Assembly (NCBI GenBank): GCA_021531775.1
Contig: JAFBIU010000001.1
Coordinates: forward strand, 62,001 to 126,000
Length of the DNA: 64,000 nucleotides
Source: Parabacteroides distasonis
Lineage (GTDB): Bacteria > Bacteroidota > Bacteroidia > Bacteroidales > Tannerellaceae
Direction of reading: 5' to 3'
Positions 45,353 through 54,587 of this stretch are shown piece by piece. Within the stretch, counting starts at the first letter, position 1, and every line of letters starts with the position of its first letter. The position numbers were made by a program, and so were the translations under genes. Under the pieces are notes generated by a model. The model was given only the letters and a program-made list of their open reading frames with translations, did no database searches and was not told where the DNA came from.

Positions 45353-46144
45353 ATGAAGAATTATACGGCGGAAACCTGTTGGTTTCTTTTTTATCAGGAT
45401 CAGCTGTTGCTGCAGCGGGTGGATGAACACTGGGAGATTCCGCGGGGCAGCGAGCCACCGGTGGCGGTGGATCGGGTGCTGGAGGTGACCGGGACAGATG
45501 AGGTGCCAGGGCGTACGGCAGCGTTGCAGGAGCCGGTGTTGCCGGGTGAGGCATTCAAGTACGTGGGGCTGCGGGCATCGTGGGACCTGCTGCCGTTGGA
45601 GAGCTATCTGCGGGCAGGACGTGCCAGCCAGCTGTTGTATTGGGATGCACACAGTCAGTTTTGTCCGGCCTGTGGCACGCGGACGGTGCAGACGACACCG
45701 ATCTGCAAGCAGTGCCCGGCGTGTCATTACGAACTTTACCCGACGATTGAGACGGCTATCATTGTCCTGATTCGCAAAGGTCACGAGGTGCTGCTGGTGC
45801 GTGCACGGAATTTCCGCGGCACGTTTCACGGATTGGTGGCAGGCTTCCTGGAGGTGGGCGAGACCTTGGAGGAGTGCGTGGTGCGTGAGGTGCGTGAGGA
45901 GACGGGCTTGACGATCCGCAACATTCGTTATTTCGACAACCAGCCGTGGCCCTATCCGAGCGGCCTGATGGTGGGTTTCGTGGCGGATTACGTGTCGGGC
46001 GAAGTGCATGTGCAGGAGGAGGAGCTGACTACGGCGGCTTTCTTCCGTCGCGATGCGTTACCGGAGATTCCGCGGAAGCTCAGTATGGCCCGCCGCCTGA
46101 TCGATTGGTGGATCGCACATCCGGAGGAGGATCCGGTTGGCTAA
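45353..46144 (+). CDS. nudC: NAD(+) diphosphatase / RNA NAD-decapping Nudix hydrolase
   Basis: NudC hydrolyses NADH to NMNH and AMP and can remove NAD caps from RNA. The 263-residue protein has an N-terminal domain, a zinc ribbon FCPACGTRT ... CKQCPACH (about 102-123), the Nudix box starting GFLEVGETLEE and continuing REVREETGL (about 164-186), and the subfamily motif NQPWPYPSGLM near 199-209, which distinguishes NudC from other Nudix enzymes. All expected glutamates are present. It is monocistronic and marks the return to core genes. Confidence 0.94.
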   Translation: MKNYTAETCWFLFYQDQLLLQRVDEHWEIPRGSEPPVAVDRVLEVTGTDEVPGRTAALQEPVLPGEAFKYVGLRASWDLLPLESYLRAGRASQLLYWDAHSQFCPACGTRTVQTTPICKQCPACHYELYPTIETAIIVLIRKGHEVLLVRARNFRGTFHGLVAGFLEVGETLEECVVREVREETGLTIRNIRYFDNQPWPYPSGLMVGFVADYVSGEVHVQEEELTTAAFFRRDALPEIPRKLSMARRLIDWWIAHPEEDPVG

Positions 46145-46226
46145 ATGGAAACCAACCGGCTTAGCGAATTGGGCTGGAAGGTTCGTTCAGAGAAATAGAA
46201 TAACAATTTTAAAACAGATCGAATAG

Positions 46227-49200
46227 ATGAAAAAGGTAGTATTCAGTTTATGCATGGCAGCCAGCTGCCTGTGGAGCAGCGGAGCTGGAGCCGAAGAGGC
46301 GCGACTGATGCGTTTTCCGGCTACGAATGGCCAGGAGATCGTCTTCTCTTATGCCGGCGATCTCTACAAGGTGGCGATGGCAGGCGGCGAGGCCCATCGG
46401 CTGACGTCGCACGTGGGTTACGAAATGTTCCCGCGCTTCTCGCCGGACGGCCGGACGATCGCCTTCACCGGCCAGTACGACGGCAATACGGAGGTGTATG
46501 TCATGCCGGCAGTCGGTGGCGAGCCGTTGCGTGTGACCTATACAGCTACGAACAGTCGCGACGATTTGGGCGACCGCATGGGCCCGAACAACATCGTGAT
46601 GGGCTGGACCACGGACGGCCAGCGGATCATTTACCGCAACCGCATCGGCAGTGGTTTCGAGGGACGGCTGCTGACGGTCGATAAGGAGGGCGGACTCTCC
46701 GCACCGATTCCCTTGCCCGAAGGTGGCTTCTGCAGCTATTCGCCCGACGGCAAACGGTTGGCCTACAACCGCGTCATGCGTGAGTTCCGCACCTGGAAAT
46801 ATTACAAGGGCGGCATGGCGGACGACGTCTGGATTTACGACGAGGCGGCTCGGAAGGTGACGAACGTGACGAACAACGAGGCGCAGGACATTTTCCCGAT
46901 GTGGATCGGCGACGAGATCTTTTTCCTCTCGGACCGCGACCGGGTGATGAACCTCTTCGTCTATGACACGAAGAGCGGCGAGGTGAAGAAGGTGACCAAC
47001 TTTACGGATTACGATGTGAAATTCCCCAGTGCGCACGGCAACTGGATCGTCTTCGAGAAGGGCGGTTTCCTGTATAAACTGAATGCGCAGACGAAACAGG
47101 CGGAGCAGGTGAAGGTTTCGTTGGCTTCCGACCTGATCTATGCACGGGAAACGACCAAGGCGGGTGCGTCGTACGTGACGGCTGCCAGCTTGTCGCCTGA
47201 TGGCGAGCGTGTGGCGGTGACGGCCCGTGGCGAGGTGTTCAACGTGGCGGCTGCGAAGGGGGTGACGAAGAACCTGACGCGTACACCGGGTGCACACGAA
47301 CGCGAGGCTACTTGGTCGCCCGACGGCCAATGGATTGCCTACATTTCCGACCGGACGGGCGAGACGGAGCTTTACCTGCAGCGGGCAGACGGCTCGGAAC
47401 CGGTGCAGCTGACGAAGCAGAACGACACCTACATCTGGTCGTTCGTCTGGAGTCCGGACAGCAAGCAGCTGGTCTATACGGATCGGAAGAACCGGATGAA
47501 CCGGGTGGATGTGGCGACGAAGCAGGTGAAGACCTTGATGCAGACACCGATCGGGGTGAATAGCGATGTGACCTTCTCGCCGGACAGCCGCTGGTTGGCT
47601 TACAGCCGCACGTCGGAAAATCAGATCGAGCGTGTTTATCTGTATGACATGACTGCTCAAAAGGAGTATGAGGTGACGGACAGCTGGTACGATTCGCGCA
47701 GCCCGATCTTCAGCAGCGACGGCAAATACCTGGTGGTGACGTCGGCACGCGATTTCCGTCCGACCTACGGTTCGTTGGAGTGGAATCATGTCTATAATAA
47801 TATGTATGGACTCTACTTGGTGCTGCTTTCCAAAGATACGCCTTCGCCCTTCCTGGAGCGGGACGGTGAAGCTTCCGCTGGGAATGGCTCGGCCGATCAG
47901 AGCTCTGCTGCCGACAAGGGTTCGTCAGCAGACAAGGCAGCTAAGGGTGATAAGGGCTCTTCGGCCAGTCCGGCGACGGCTCAGGCGGTTCGCATCGATG
48001 TGGATGGCCTGTCGGAACGCATCGTGAAGGTTCCGGTGGCTCCCTCGTTCTATCTCCCGACCTATTGCACGGGCGAGAAGGTCTATTACTACACGCGTGG
48101 CGGCACGAAACTCTACAATCTGAAGGATCAGAAGGAGGAGACGGTGGCCGACGGTGCTTTCATGGATGTAACGTCGGGCAGCCGCAAGGCACTGTTCCAG
48201 CAGGGTAAGCGTCTCTTCGTGACAGACATTCCGCAGGGCAAGGCCGACTTGAGCAAGGAGGTGGATCTGGCCTACATGCGCATTCCGGTGGATTATGCCG
48301 AGGAGTGGCCGCAGATTTTCGGCGAGGCTTGGCGTGCCTTCCGCGACGGCTTCTATGTGGAGAATATGCATGGCATGGATTGGAAGGCCATCCGCGCGAA
48401 ATATGCGGTGCTGCTGCCTTACGTGAAGACGCGCATCGACCTGAATTATGTGATTGGCGAGATGATTGGCGAATTGAATTGTGGCCATGCCTACGTGAAT
48501 CCGGGCGAGACGGAGCGTCCCGATCGGGTGGAGACCGGTCTGCTGGGCGCAGAGATTTCGCGCGACAAGTCCGGTTTCTTCCGCCTGGAGAAGATTCTGC
48601 CGGGCGCATCGTGGAGCCGTGAGTTGCGTTCGCCGCTGACCGAGGCTGGCATTGAGGCGAAGGTGGGCGAGTATATCGTGGCCATTGACGGTGTGCCGAC
48701 GAGCGAGGCGAAAGACATGTATGCGCTGTTGGTGGGCAAGGCCAACGTGCCGACGGAGCTGTCGCTCAACAGCAAGCCGCAGCTGGCAGGTGCCCGCAAG
48801 GTGGTGATTCGTCCGTTGGCGGAGGAGTATTCGCTCTATCACTACAACTGGGTGCAGGAGAATCTGCGCAAGGTGGAGCAGGCGAGCCAGGGCCGCATCG
48901 GTTACATTTATGTGCCGGATATGGGCGTGGAGGGCTTGAACGAGTTTGCCCGCTATTTCTATCCGCAGTTGGACAAGGAGGGGTTGATCATCGACGACCG
49001 TGCCAACGGTGGCGGCAACGTCTCTCCGATGATTCTGGAGCGTCTGTCGCGCGAGCCTTACCGCCTGACGATGCGCCGTGGTTCGAACCTGATCGGAACG
49101 GTTCCCGACGGTACACAGGTGGGTCCGAAGGTCTGCCTGATCAACAAGTATTCGGCTTCGGACGGCGACCTCTTCCCGTGGGGCTTCCGTGCGTTGGGCT

Positions 49201-49499
49201 TGGGCAAGCTGATCGGTACGCGCACGTGGGGCGGTATTGTCGGCATCAGTGGCCCGCTGCCTTACATGGACGGTACGGACATCCGGGTGCCCTTCTTCAC
49301 GAGCTACGACCCGAAGACGGGCGACTGGATCATCGAGAATCATGGTGTCGATCCGGACATTCTGATCGACAACGACCCGATCAAGGAGTGGAACGGCGAG
49401 GACGAGCAGCTGAATCGGGCCATCGAGGAGGTGATGAAGCAGCTGCCTCAGCGCAAACCGTTGCCTAAGGTCCCGGCGGCTCGCAATTGGGCGAAATGA
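46227..49499 (+). CDS. Secreted tricorn-like S41 protease
   Basis: A 1090-residue exported protease related to archaeal tricorn. Signal peptide 1-22 (cut after SGAGA). Residues about 30-530 hold WD40/PD40 beta-propeller repeats (FSPDGRTIAFTG, WSPDGQWIAYIS, FSPDSRWLAYS), followed by a Ser/Ala/Lys-rich low-complexity linker at about 545-585 (SADQSSAADKGSSADKAAKG), a C1 domain, a PDZ domain near 770-860, and the S41 core with INKYSASDGDLFPWGFRAL at 972-990 and the serine within SASDGD. It probably degrades peptides in the periplasm for nutrition. It stands alone. Confidence 0.92.
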   Translation: MKKVVFSLCMAASCLWSSGAGAEEARLMRFPATNGQEIVFSYAGDLYKVAMAGGEAHRLTSHVGYEMFPRFSPDGRTIAFTGQYDGNTEVYVMPAVGGEPLRVTYTATNSRDDLGDRMGPNNIVMGWTTDGQRIIYRNRIGSGFEGRLLTVDKEGGLSAPIPLPEGGFCSYSPDGKRLAYNRVMREFRTWKYYKGGMADDVWIYDEAARKVTNVTNNEAQDIFPMWIGDEIFFLSDRDRVMNLFVYDTKSGEVKKVTNFTDYDVKFPSAHGNWIVFEKGGFLYKLNAQTKQAEQVKVSLASDLIYARETTKAGASYVTAASLSPDGERVAVTARGEVFNVAAAKGVTKNLTRTPGAHEREATWSPDGQWIAYISDRTGETELYLQRADGSEPVQLTKQNDTYIWSFVWSPDSKQLVYTDRKNRMNRVDVATKQVKTLMQTPIGVNSDVTFSPDSRWLAYSRTSENQIERVYLYDMTAQKEYEVTDSWYDSRSPIFSSDGKYLVVTSARDFRPTYGSLEWNHVYNNMYGLYLVLLSKDTPSPFLERDGEASAGNGSADQSSAADKGSSADKAAKGDKGSSASPATAQAVRIDVDGLSERIVKVPVAPSFYLPTYCTGEKVYYYTRGGTKLYNLKDQKEETVADGAFMDVTSGSRKALFQQGKRLFVTDIPQGKADLSKEVDLAYMRIPVDYAEEWPQIFGEAWRAFRDGFYVENMHGMDWKAIRAKYAVLLPYVKTRIDLNYVIGEMIGELNCGHAYVNPGETERPDRVETGLLGAEISRDKSGFFRLEKILPGASWSRELRSPLTEAGIEAKVGEYIVAIDGVPTSEAKDMYALLVGKANVPTELSLNSKPQLAGARKVVIRPLAEEYSLYHYNWVQENLRKVEQASQGRIGYIYVPDMGVEGLNEFARYFYPQLDKEGLIIDDRANGGGNVSPMILERLSREPYRLTMRRGSNLIGTVPDGTQVGPKVCLINKYSASDGDLFPWGFRALGLGKLIGTRTWGGIVGISGPLPYMDGTDIRVPFFTSYDPKTGDWIIENHGVDPDILIDNDPIKEWNGEDEQLNRAIEEVMKQLPQRKPLPKVPAARNWAK

Positions 49500-49665
49500 G
49501 GGTGAGCCAGTTACCTTTGTGATGGCCTGAGGCTTGTATCTCAGCTACCCTGTAATGGAGGCGGAACGAGGCGTGTCCCAGCTGGCCTGCTCGCAAACCG
49601 TTTCCTAAATCTTGGCGGCTCGCAACTGGACGAAGTGGGCGTGTCCCAGCTGGCCTTGTGATGGA
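49452..49665 (+). repeat. Imperfect duplication of the S41 gene 3' end
   Basis: The last 50 or so bases of the protease gene and about 25 beyond (from 49452) recur in diverged form from 49592, offset about 140 bases, with CGCAAACCGTT, GGCGGCTCGCAA and GAGCCAGTTACC / TCCCAGCTGGCC aligned; part of it recurs a third time near 49557-49590. The gap 49500-49929 has no gene; the remainder is the GACAAG copy E and a purine/pyrimidine-mixed stretch. Confidence 0.55.
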
Positions 49666-49822
49666 GGCGAAATGAACTGCCCGTATTTGGGCGGAATGTA
49701 GATAATGCCGGCAGGTGTGTTGCGAAAGCGAAGCGTGCCGGCAATCAGAACAAGGCAACTTGCTTTGTTTGGGTTTTTGGGTCTGTGGCGGCACACACCG
49801 CTCACAGACCCTTTTCTTTGCG

Positions 49823-49862
49823 CCCTTGTCACGCTTGTCATCTTGTCATCTTGTCAAAGTTG
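49823..49862 (-). repeat. GACAAG interspersed repeat, copy E
   Basis: Reverse orientation; identical over all 40 bases to the core of copy A although more than 18 kb away and outside the accessory region. Confidence 0.93.
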
Positions 49863-49929
49863 ATTGGCGGATCTGCCAAAAGGCTGGTCGGAGCTTGGCA
49901 AATCCGCTTTAATGAGTTGATTGATAAGA

Positions 49930-51099
49930 CTATTGCTTGTCTCCGGCAATTTTATCGACAATCACGGCGATCGCTCCGTCACCCGTGACGTTGCAAGCTG
50001 TGCCGAAGCTGTCCATGGCGATGTAGAGCGCGATCATCAAGGCTTGCATCGTCTCGTTGAAACCTAACATGCTCTGGAGAACGCCCAAGGCCGCCATGAT
50101 GGCTCCACCCGGCACACCTGGAGCAGCTACCATTGTGATTCCCAACATCATGATGAATCCCGCAAAATCGACCAGTTCAATGGGCTGTCCGGACATAATC
50201 AGGATGGCCATGGCGCAGGCTGTGATCTTCATCGTACTTCCGGAGAGGTGAATGGTCGCACAGAGCGGCACGACGAAGATGGCAATGCTGCTGCGCACGC
50301 CATTCTTGACGGCTTGTGCCAAGGTAACCGGAATGGTAGCTGCGGAGGATTGCGTGCCCAGGGCTGTGGCATAGGCCGGCAACATGTTCTTCAGCAGCCG
50401 CAGCGGGTTGCGACGGCTGATGCCTCCGGCAATGGCAAACTGAATCAGCAACAGCAGGACGTGCAGGATGAAAATGACGACAATCACCTTCAGGAACATG
50501 CTGATGATGCTCATTACCTGTCCGCTGACTGTCATGTTCAGAAAAATACCAAAGATATGGATGGGCAAGAGGGGGATGATGACCGAGCTGATCACCATCT
50601 CAATGATCTCCTTGAAGTCGTTGCAGACTTCGTGCAATGCGCGTCCCTGGATGTAGGAGAGTCCCAAACCGACGGTGAAGGCCAACAGCAATGCCGTCAT
50701 GACGCCCATCAGCGGCGGCATGGCCACGACGAAGTAGGGCTTCAGCATGAAGTCTTCCGGATTGTCCATGGCCGTCAGTTCCATGTTGACCGGCAGAATG
50801 GAGGGGAAAACCGCCTCGGCACTGAAGAAGGTGAAGAATCCGGAAAAGATGGTCGATCCGTAGGCAATGAGTGCCGTGATGGCCAACAGCTTGCCGGCTC
50901 CTTTGCCCAAGTCGCCAATGGCAGGTGTGACCAATCCGATGATGATCAGCGGAATGGCAAACGAGAGGAAATTTCCGAAGAGGGAGTTGAACGTCACGAA
51001 CAAGCGTGCAATGGACTCCGGCAGGAATTGTCCGAAGAGGACACCCGCAGCAATGGCGATGACTACTTTAGTCAGCAACGAGATCTTGATGGGTTTCAT
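49930..51099 (-). CDS. Dicarboxylate/amino acid:cation symporter
   Basis: DAACS/GltP-family transporter, 389 residues, multi-pass. It imports acidic or small neutral amino acids or dicarboxylates with sodium or protons. Family features include the serine-rich GTQSSAATIPVTLA near 275-288, HLSGSTMKITAC, the AAPGVPGGAI loop near 333-342, and DSFGTACNVTGDGA near 365-378 in which NVTGD is the substrate/cation motif. The start overlaps the 3' end of the NhaC gene by 32 bases, so the two are co-transcribed and probably coupled. Confidence 0.9.
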   Translation of the reverse strand: MKPIKISLLTKVVIAIAAGVLFGQFLPESIARLFVTFNSLFGNFLSFAIPLIIIGLVTPAIGDLGKGAGKLLAITALIAYGSTIFSGFFTFFSAEAVFPSILPVNMELTAMDNPEDFMLKPYFVVAMPPLMGVMTALLLAFTVGLGLSYIQGRALHEVCNDFKEIIEMVISSVIIPLLPIHIFGIFLNMTVSGQVMSIISMFLKVIVVIFILHVLLLLIQFAIAGGISRRNPLRLLKNMLPAYATALGTQSSAATIPVTLAQAVKNGVRSSIAIFVVPLCATIHLSGSTMKITACAMAILIMSGQPIELVDFAGFIMMLGITMVAAPGVPGGAIMAALGVLQSMLGFNETMQALMIALYIAMDSFGTACNVTGDGAIAVIVDKIAGDKQ

Positions 51100-52534
51100 G
51101 ATTCTGTTTGATTTTGTAACCAGTGGCCGCGATGAAAATACTCATCAGCGGACTGATCAGGTTGAAAAAGCAATAGGGTAGATAGGTCAATGTGGCAACG
51201 CCCAAGATGGTGGCTTGCGTCATTCCGCAGGTGTTCCAGGGAATCAGCACGGAGGTGACGGTCACGGCATCTTCGGTGGTCCGGCTCAGCAGACGGCTCT
51301 CGTAGCCCTTCCGTTTGTAAATGTCTTTGAACATGTTACCCGTCAGGATGATGGAGATGTATTGGTCGGCTGTGCAGATGTTCAGGAAGAGGCCGGAAAA
51401 GACGGTGGACATGATCATGCCGACACGCCGTTTCATGAAACGGAGGAAGACGGCAGTCAGACTCTCCAACATGCCGCTGGCTGTCATGGCTCCACCGAAA
51501 CACATGGCACAGATAATGAGCCAGATGGTGTCCATCATGCCGGACATGCCACGCGTGGCAACCAGGCTGTTCAGGGCTTCGTTGCCAGTCTCGACACTGG
51601 TGCCGCCGTAATAGGTGATGAAGAGCCCTTTGAAGAGCGATTGGGCGTCGTGCACCTCCATGCCGGCTATTTCGTGCAGCAGATTGGGCTGAAAAATAAT
51701 GGCACAGCATCCGGCCAACGCTGCCGAGATGAAGAGCGTAATGAGCGACGGTACCTTCTTGGCAATCAGAATGGCGGTGATCAAAGGAACAATCAGCAGA
51801 ACCAGTGACAAATCGAAGGTCTTGTCCAGCGAACTGGAAAAGGAGGCGATCTGTTCGGCACTGCTGCTCTCGTGCATGAATCCGGCGATGGTGAAGATGA
51901 TGAGGGAAATCAACATCGAAGGGGTCGTCGTGAACATCATGTAGCGAATGTGTGAGAAGAGCGGTGTGTGCGTGACGGACGAAGCCAGGACGGTCGTGTC
52001 GGACAGGGGCGAAATCTTATCGCCGAAATAGGCTCCTGAGATGATGGCTCCTGCAATCCAGCCCTGTGCGAATCCTTGTGCCTCGCCAATGCCCATCAGG
52101 GCAATGCCAATAGTGGCAATGGTGGTCCACGAACTGCCGGTCATGACGGAGACAATGGCGCAGATGATGCAGCAGGAGGCTAAGAAAAAGGTGGGGTGCA
52201 GAATCTGCATGCCATAGTAAATGAGGGTCGGGACAATACCGCTTACCATCCAACTGCCGGCCAAGGCACCAATCAGCAACAGGATGATGATGGCGACGGA
52301 GACGCCTAAAATGTTGTTGCAGATGGCTGTCTCAATGGCTTTCCAGGAGACGCGGCAACAGGACATGGCCAATACGGAGCAGACCGCAGTGGATGTCAGC
52401 AGGACGATTTGACTGCCTCCGCCCAAGGCATCGCTACCGAAGGTTCGGATGGTGATGGAGAGCAGGACGACCAAAACGAGAATAGGCACAACTGATAATA
52501 GGGCAGATGGCCTACGACTCAGCTTCTGATTCAT
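51068..52534 (-). CDS. NhaC family Na+/H+ antiporter, copy 1
   Basis: A 488-residue antiporter of the NhaC family with about 11-12 helices. Motifs shared with the family include MTGSSWTTIATIGIALMGIG near 155-174 and GAYFGDKISPLSDTTVLA near 190-207, and EDAVTVTSVLIPWNTCGMTQ near 428-447. It should exchange sodium for protons, giving the sodium balance that the symporter next door uses. It is a tandem paralogue of the next gene, with the same length. Confidence 0.9.
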   Translation of the reverse strand: MNQKLSRRPSALLSVVPILVLVVLLSITIRTFGSDALGGGSQIVLLTSTAVCSVLAMSCCRVSWKAIETAICNNILGVSVAIIILLLIGALAGSWMVSGIVPTLIYYGMQILHPTFFLASCCIICAIVSVMTGSSWTTIATIGIALMGIGEAQGFAQGWIAGAIISGAYFGDKISPLSDTTVLASSVTHTPLFSHIRYMMFTTTPSMLISLIIFTIAGFMHESSSAEQIASFSSSLDKTFDLSLVLLIVPLITAILIAKKVPSLITLFISAALAGCCAIIFQPNLLHEIAGMEVHDAQSLFKGLFITYYGGTSVETGNEALNSLVATRGMSGMMDTIWLIICAMCFGGAMTASGMLESLTAVFLRFMKRRVGMIMSTVFSGLFLNICTADQYISIILTGNMFKDIYKRKGYESRLLSRTTEDAVTVTSVLIPWNTCGMTQATILGVATLTYLPYCFFNLISPLMSIFIAATGYKIKQNHETHQDLVAD

Positions 52535-52608
52535 GTTTTTTTAATTCTTTTTTTCGTTTGATGACACATTATTTTTATCGGTGGACAAATATACGACAAA
52601 ATGTCCAA

Positions 52609-54075
52609 TTAGATGGGCTCAGCAGCAGCCTTTGGTCTCCGGTGGCGGAAAATTCGATAGCCGGTTGCTGCAACTAAAATGCTCATCAGCGGACTGACGA
52701 GGTTGAAGATGCAGTAGGGCAGGTAGGTCCAGGTGGAGACGCCCAAGATGGTGGCTTGTGTCATGCCGCAGGTGCTCCAGGGAATCAGCACGGAGGTGAC
52801 GGTCACGGCATCTTCGGTGGTCCGGCTCAGCAGCCGGGATTCGTATCCTTTCTCTTGATAGACGCGCTTGAACATTTCACTGTTCAGAATGATGGCAATG
52901 AACTGGTCGGAGGTGCAGATGTTGAGCGACAAGCCGGAAACGACGGTCGAAGCCACGGTGCTGACGGTTCCCTTCATGAAACGGAGGAACAGCTGGGTGA
53001 TGCTGCCTAACATGCCGCTGGCTGACATGGCTCCGCCGAAACACATGGCGCAGATGATGAGCCAAATGGTGTTCAACATGCCGCACATGCCTCGTGTAGA
53101 AACCAGTTCATTCAGGGTCTCGTTGCCTGTATCGACATGGGTGCTGTCGTAGAAGGTCATCAACAGTCCTTTGGCGTAGGGCAACCAGCCGCCGGCTTCC
53201 AGTCCAGAGATGGAGATCAGGACTTGTGGCTGGAAGAAGATGGCAAACAGACCGGCCACTACGGATGAGAGGAAGAGCACGACGACAGAGGGGATCTTCT
53301 TGGCAATGAGAATGGCGGTGAACAGCGGAACAGTCATCAGCCAGGGGGAGATGCAGAAGCCTTGCTGGAGGGCCTCCGAAAAGGCTTCGATCTGGGCGGC
53401 ATCGGCCGAGGAGGTTTGGAAACCTGCCACGGTGAAGACCAGCAGCGAAATGATGACAGAGGGAACCGTCGTATGGACCATGTACTGAATGTGGGTGAAC
53501 AGGGGTGTTTCCGTCACGGAAGCGGCCAGAACCGTGGTGTCGGACAGGGGCGACATTTTGTCGCCAAAGTAGGCTCCGGAGATAATGGCTCCGGCAATCC
53601 ATCCGGTCGGGAAGCCTTGTGCCTCACCGATGCCGATGAGGGCAATGCCAATGGTGGCGATGGTTGTCCAGGAGCTGCCTGTCATGACAGAGACGAGGGC
53701 GCACAAGATACAGCAGGCTACTAGGAAGAGGTCTGATTGTAGGATCTGTAAGCCGTAGTAAATGAGCGAGGGAACGACACCACTGACCATCCAGGTGCCG
53801 GACAGCGTACCGATCAGCAGCAGAATCAGGATGGACGGGGCGATACCCATGATGTTTTCGGCAATGTGATGCTCCAAGGTTTCCCACTTGATGTGGCTGT
53901 GGAAGTGGGCAATCACCGCACAGAGTGCTGTTGCAAAGAGTAATACGACTTGGCTGCCTCCGCTCAGAGCGTCTCCGCCAAAGATATAGATCACGAGTGC
54001 CAGCAGTGCGACCAACGTGCCGACTGGCAATAAAGAGAGCCCGATGGAGGGCTGGGGATGAACTTGTTTCTCCAT
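52609..54075 (-). CDS. NhaC family Na+/H+ antiporter, copy 2
   Basis: Second 488-residue NhaC antiporter, clearly duplicated: the same motifs appear at the same positions (MTGSSWTTIATIGIALIGIG, GAYFGDKMSPLSDTTVLA, EDAVTVTSVLIPWSTCGMTQ), while N-terminus and loops differ. The gap of 74 bases to copy 1 has no terminator, so both antiporters and the symporter may be one transcript. Different ion or substrate preference of the two copies is possible; some NhaC relatives exchange malate and lactate. Confidence 0.9.
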   Translation of the reverse strand: MEKQVHPQPSIGLSLLPVGTLVALLALVIYIFGGDALSGGSQVVLLFATALCAVIAHFHSHIKWETLEHHIAENIMGIAPSILILLLIGTLSGTWMVSGVVPSLIYYGLQILQSDLFLVACCILCALVSVMTGSSWTTIATIGIALIGIGEAQGFPTGWIAGAIISGAYFGDKMSPLSDTTVLAASVTETPLFTHIQYMVHTTVPSVIISLLVFTVAGFQTSSADAAQIEAFSEALQQGFCISPWLMTVPLFTAILIAKKIPSVVVLFLSSVVAGLFAIFFQPQVLISISGLEAGGWLPYAKGLLMTFYDSTHVDTGNETLNELVSTRGMCGMLNTIWLIICAMCFGGAMSASGMLGSITQLFLRFMKGTVSTVASTVVSGLSLNICTSDQFIAIILNSEMFKRVYQEKGYESRLLSRTTEDAVTVTSVLIPWSTCGMTQATILGVSTWTYLPYCIFNLVSPLMSILVAATGYRIFRHRRPKAAAEPI

Positions 54076-54119
54076 GAAAGTAGTAATCGTTTGTTATGAA
54101 AGGTGCAAGATATGAATTT

Positions 54120-54587
54120 TTATCGGGAATGGCGTTGTTCCAGCCACAATAACTGTTGTTTGAGTGCAAGGCCCAGTGCGTAACCGCCCAATTGCCCGCC
54201 TGAACAGATGACCCGGTGGCAGGGAACCAGGATGGCAATCGGGTTCTTGCCATTGGCTGAACCGACAGCCCGGCAGGCGCGTGGGTTGCCAATGTAGGCC
54301 GCCAATTCAGCATAACTCCAGGTCTTGCCGTAGGGAATGTGCTGCAAGGCTTCCCAGACCTGTTGTTGAAAGGGCGTTCCGGCCAGCTGGAGGGGCAGAT
54401 CGAACTGCTGGCGTGTGCCGGCAAAGTAATCCTGCAATTGCTCCACCGCCCGCTCCAGGAGAGGATGGGACGAGGAGGAGAGACTGGCAGGCTGGCTGAC
54501 GCGGGTCAGACGGGTGAGATGTGTGTCTGTACCTTCGAGTTGCAGCCAGCCTACCGGGCTTTCCCAATAGCGGAGATGAAGACTCAT
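54120..54587 (-). CDS. ogt: Methylated-DNA--protein-cysteine methyltransferase
   Basis: Suicide repair protein that takes alkyl groups from O6-alkylguanine in DNA. The 155-residue form has the DNA-binding helix GTPFQQQVWEALQHIPYGKT near 66-85 and the active-site PCHRVI near 118-123 with the acceptor cysteine. No Ada-type regulatory domain. The ATG overlaps the stop of the Sir2 deacylase gene by 4 bases, so they form an operon. Confidence 0.93.
   Translation of the reverse strand: MSLHLRYWESPVGWLQLEGTDTHLTRLTRVSQPASLSSSSHPLLERAVEQLQDYFAGTRQQFDLPLQLAGTPFQQQVWEALQHIPYGKTWSYAELAAYIGNPRACRAVGSANGKNPIAILVPCHRVICSGGQLGGYALGLALKQQLLWLEQRHSR

Noticed and set aside
46248-47789. Long minus-strand frames opposite the S41 protease gene (also 47925-49343)
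   Set aside because: Antisense shadows produced by the codon bias of a well-supported secreted protease gene.
49465-49841. Minus-strand frames of 67-109 codons in the gap after the S41 gene
   Set aside because: They follow the decayed duplicated 3' end and repeat copy E; rich in Pro, Arg and His, no ribosome site, no family.
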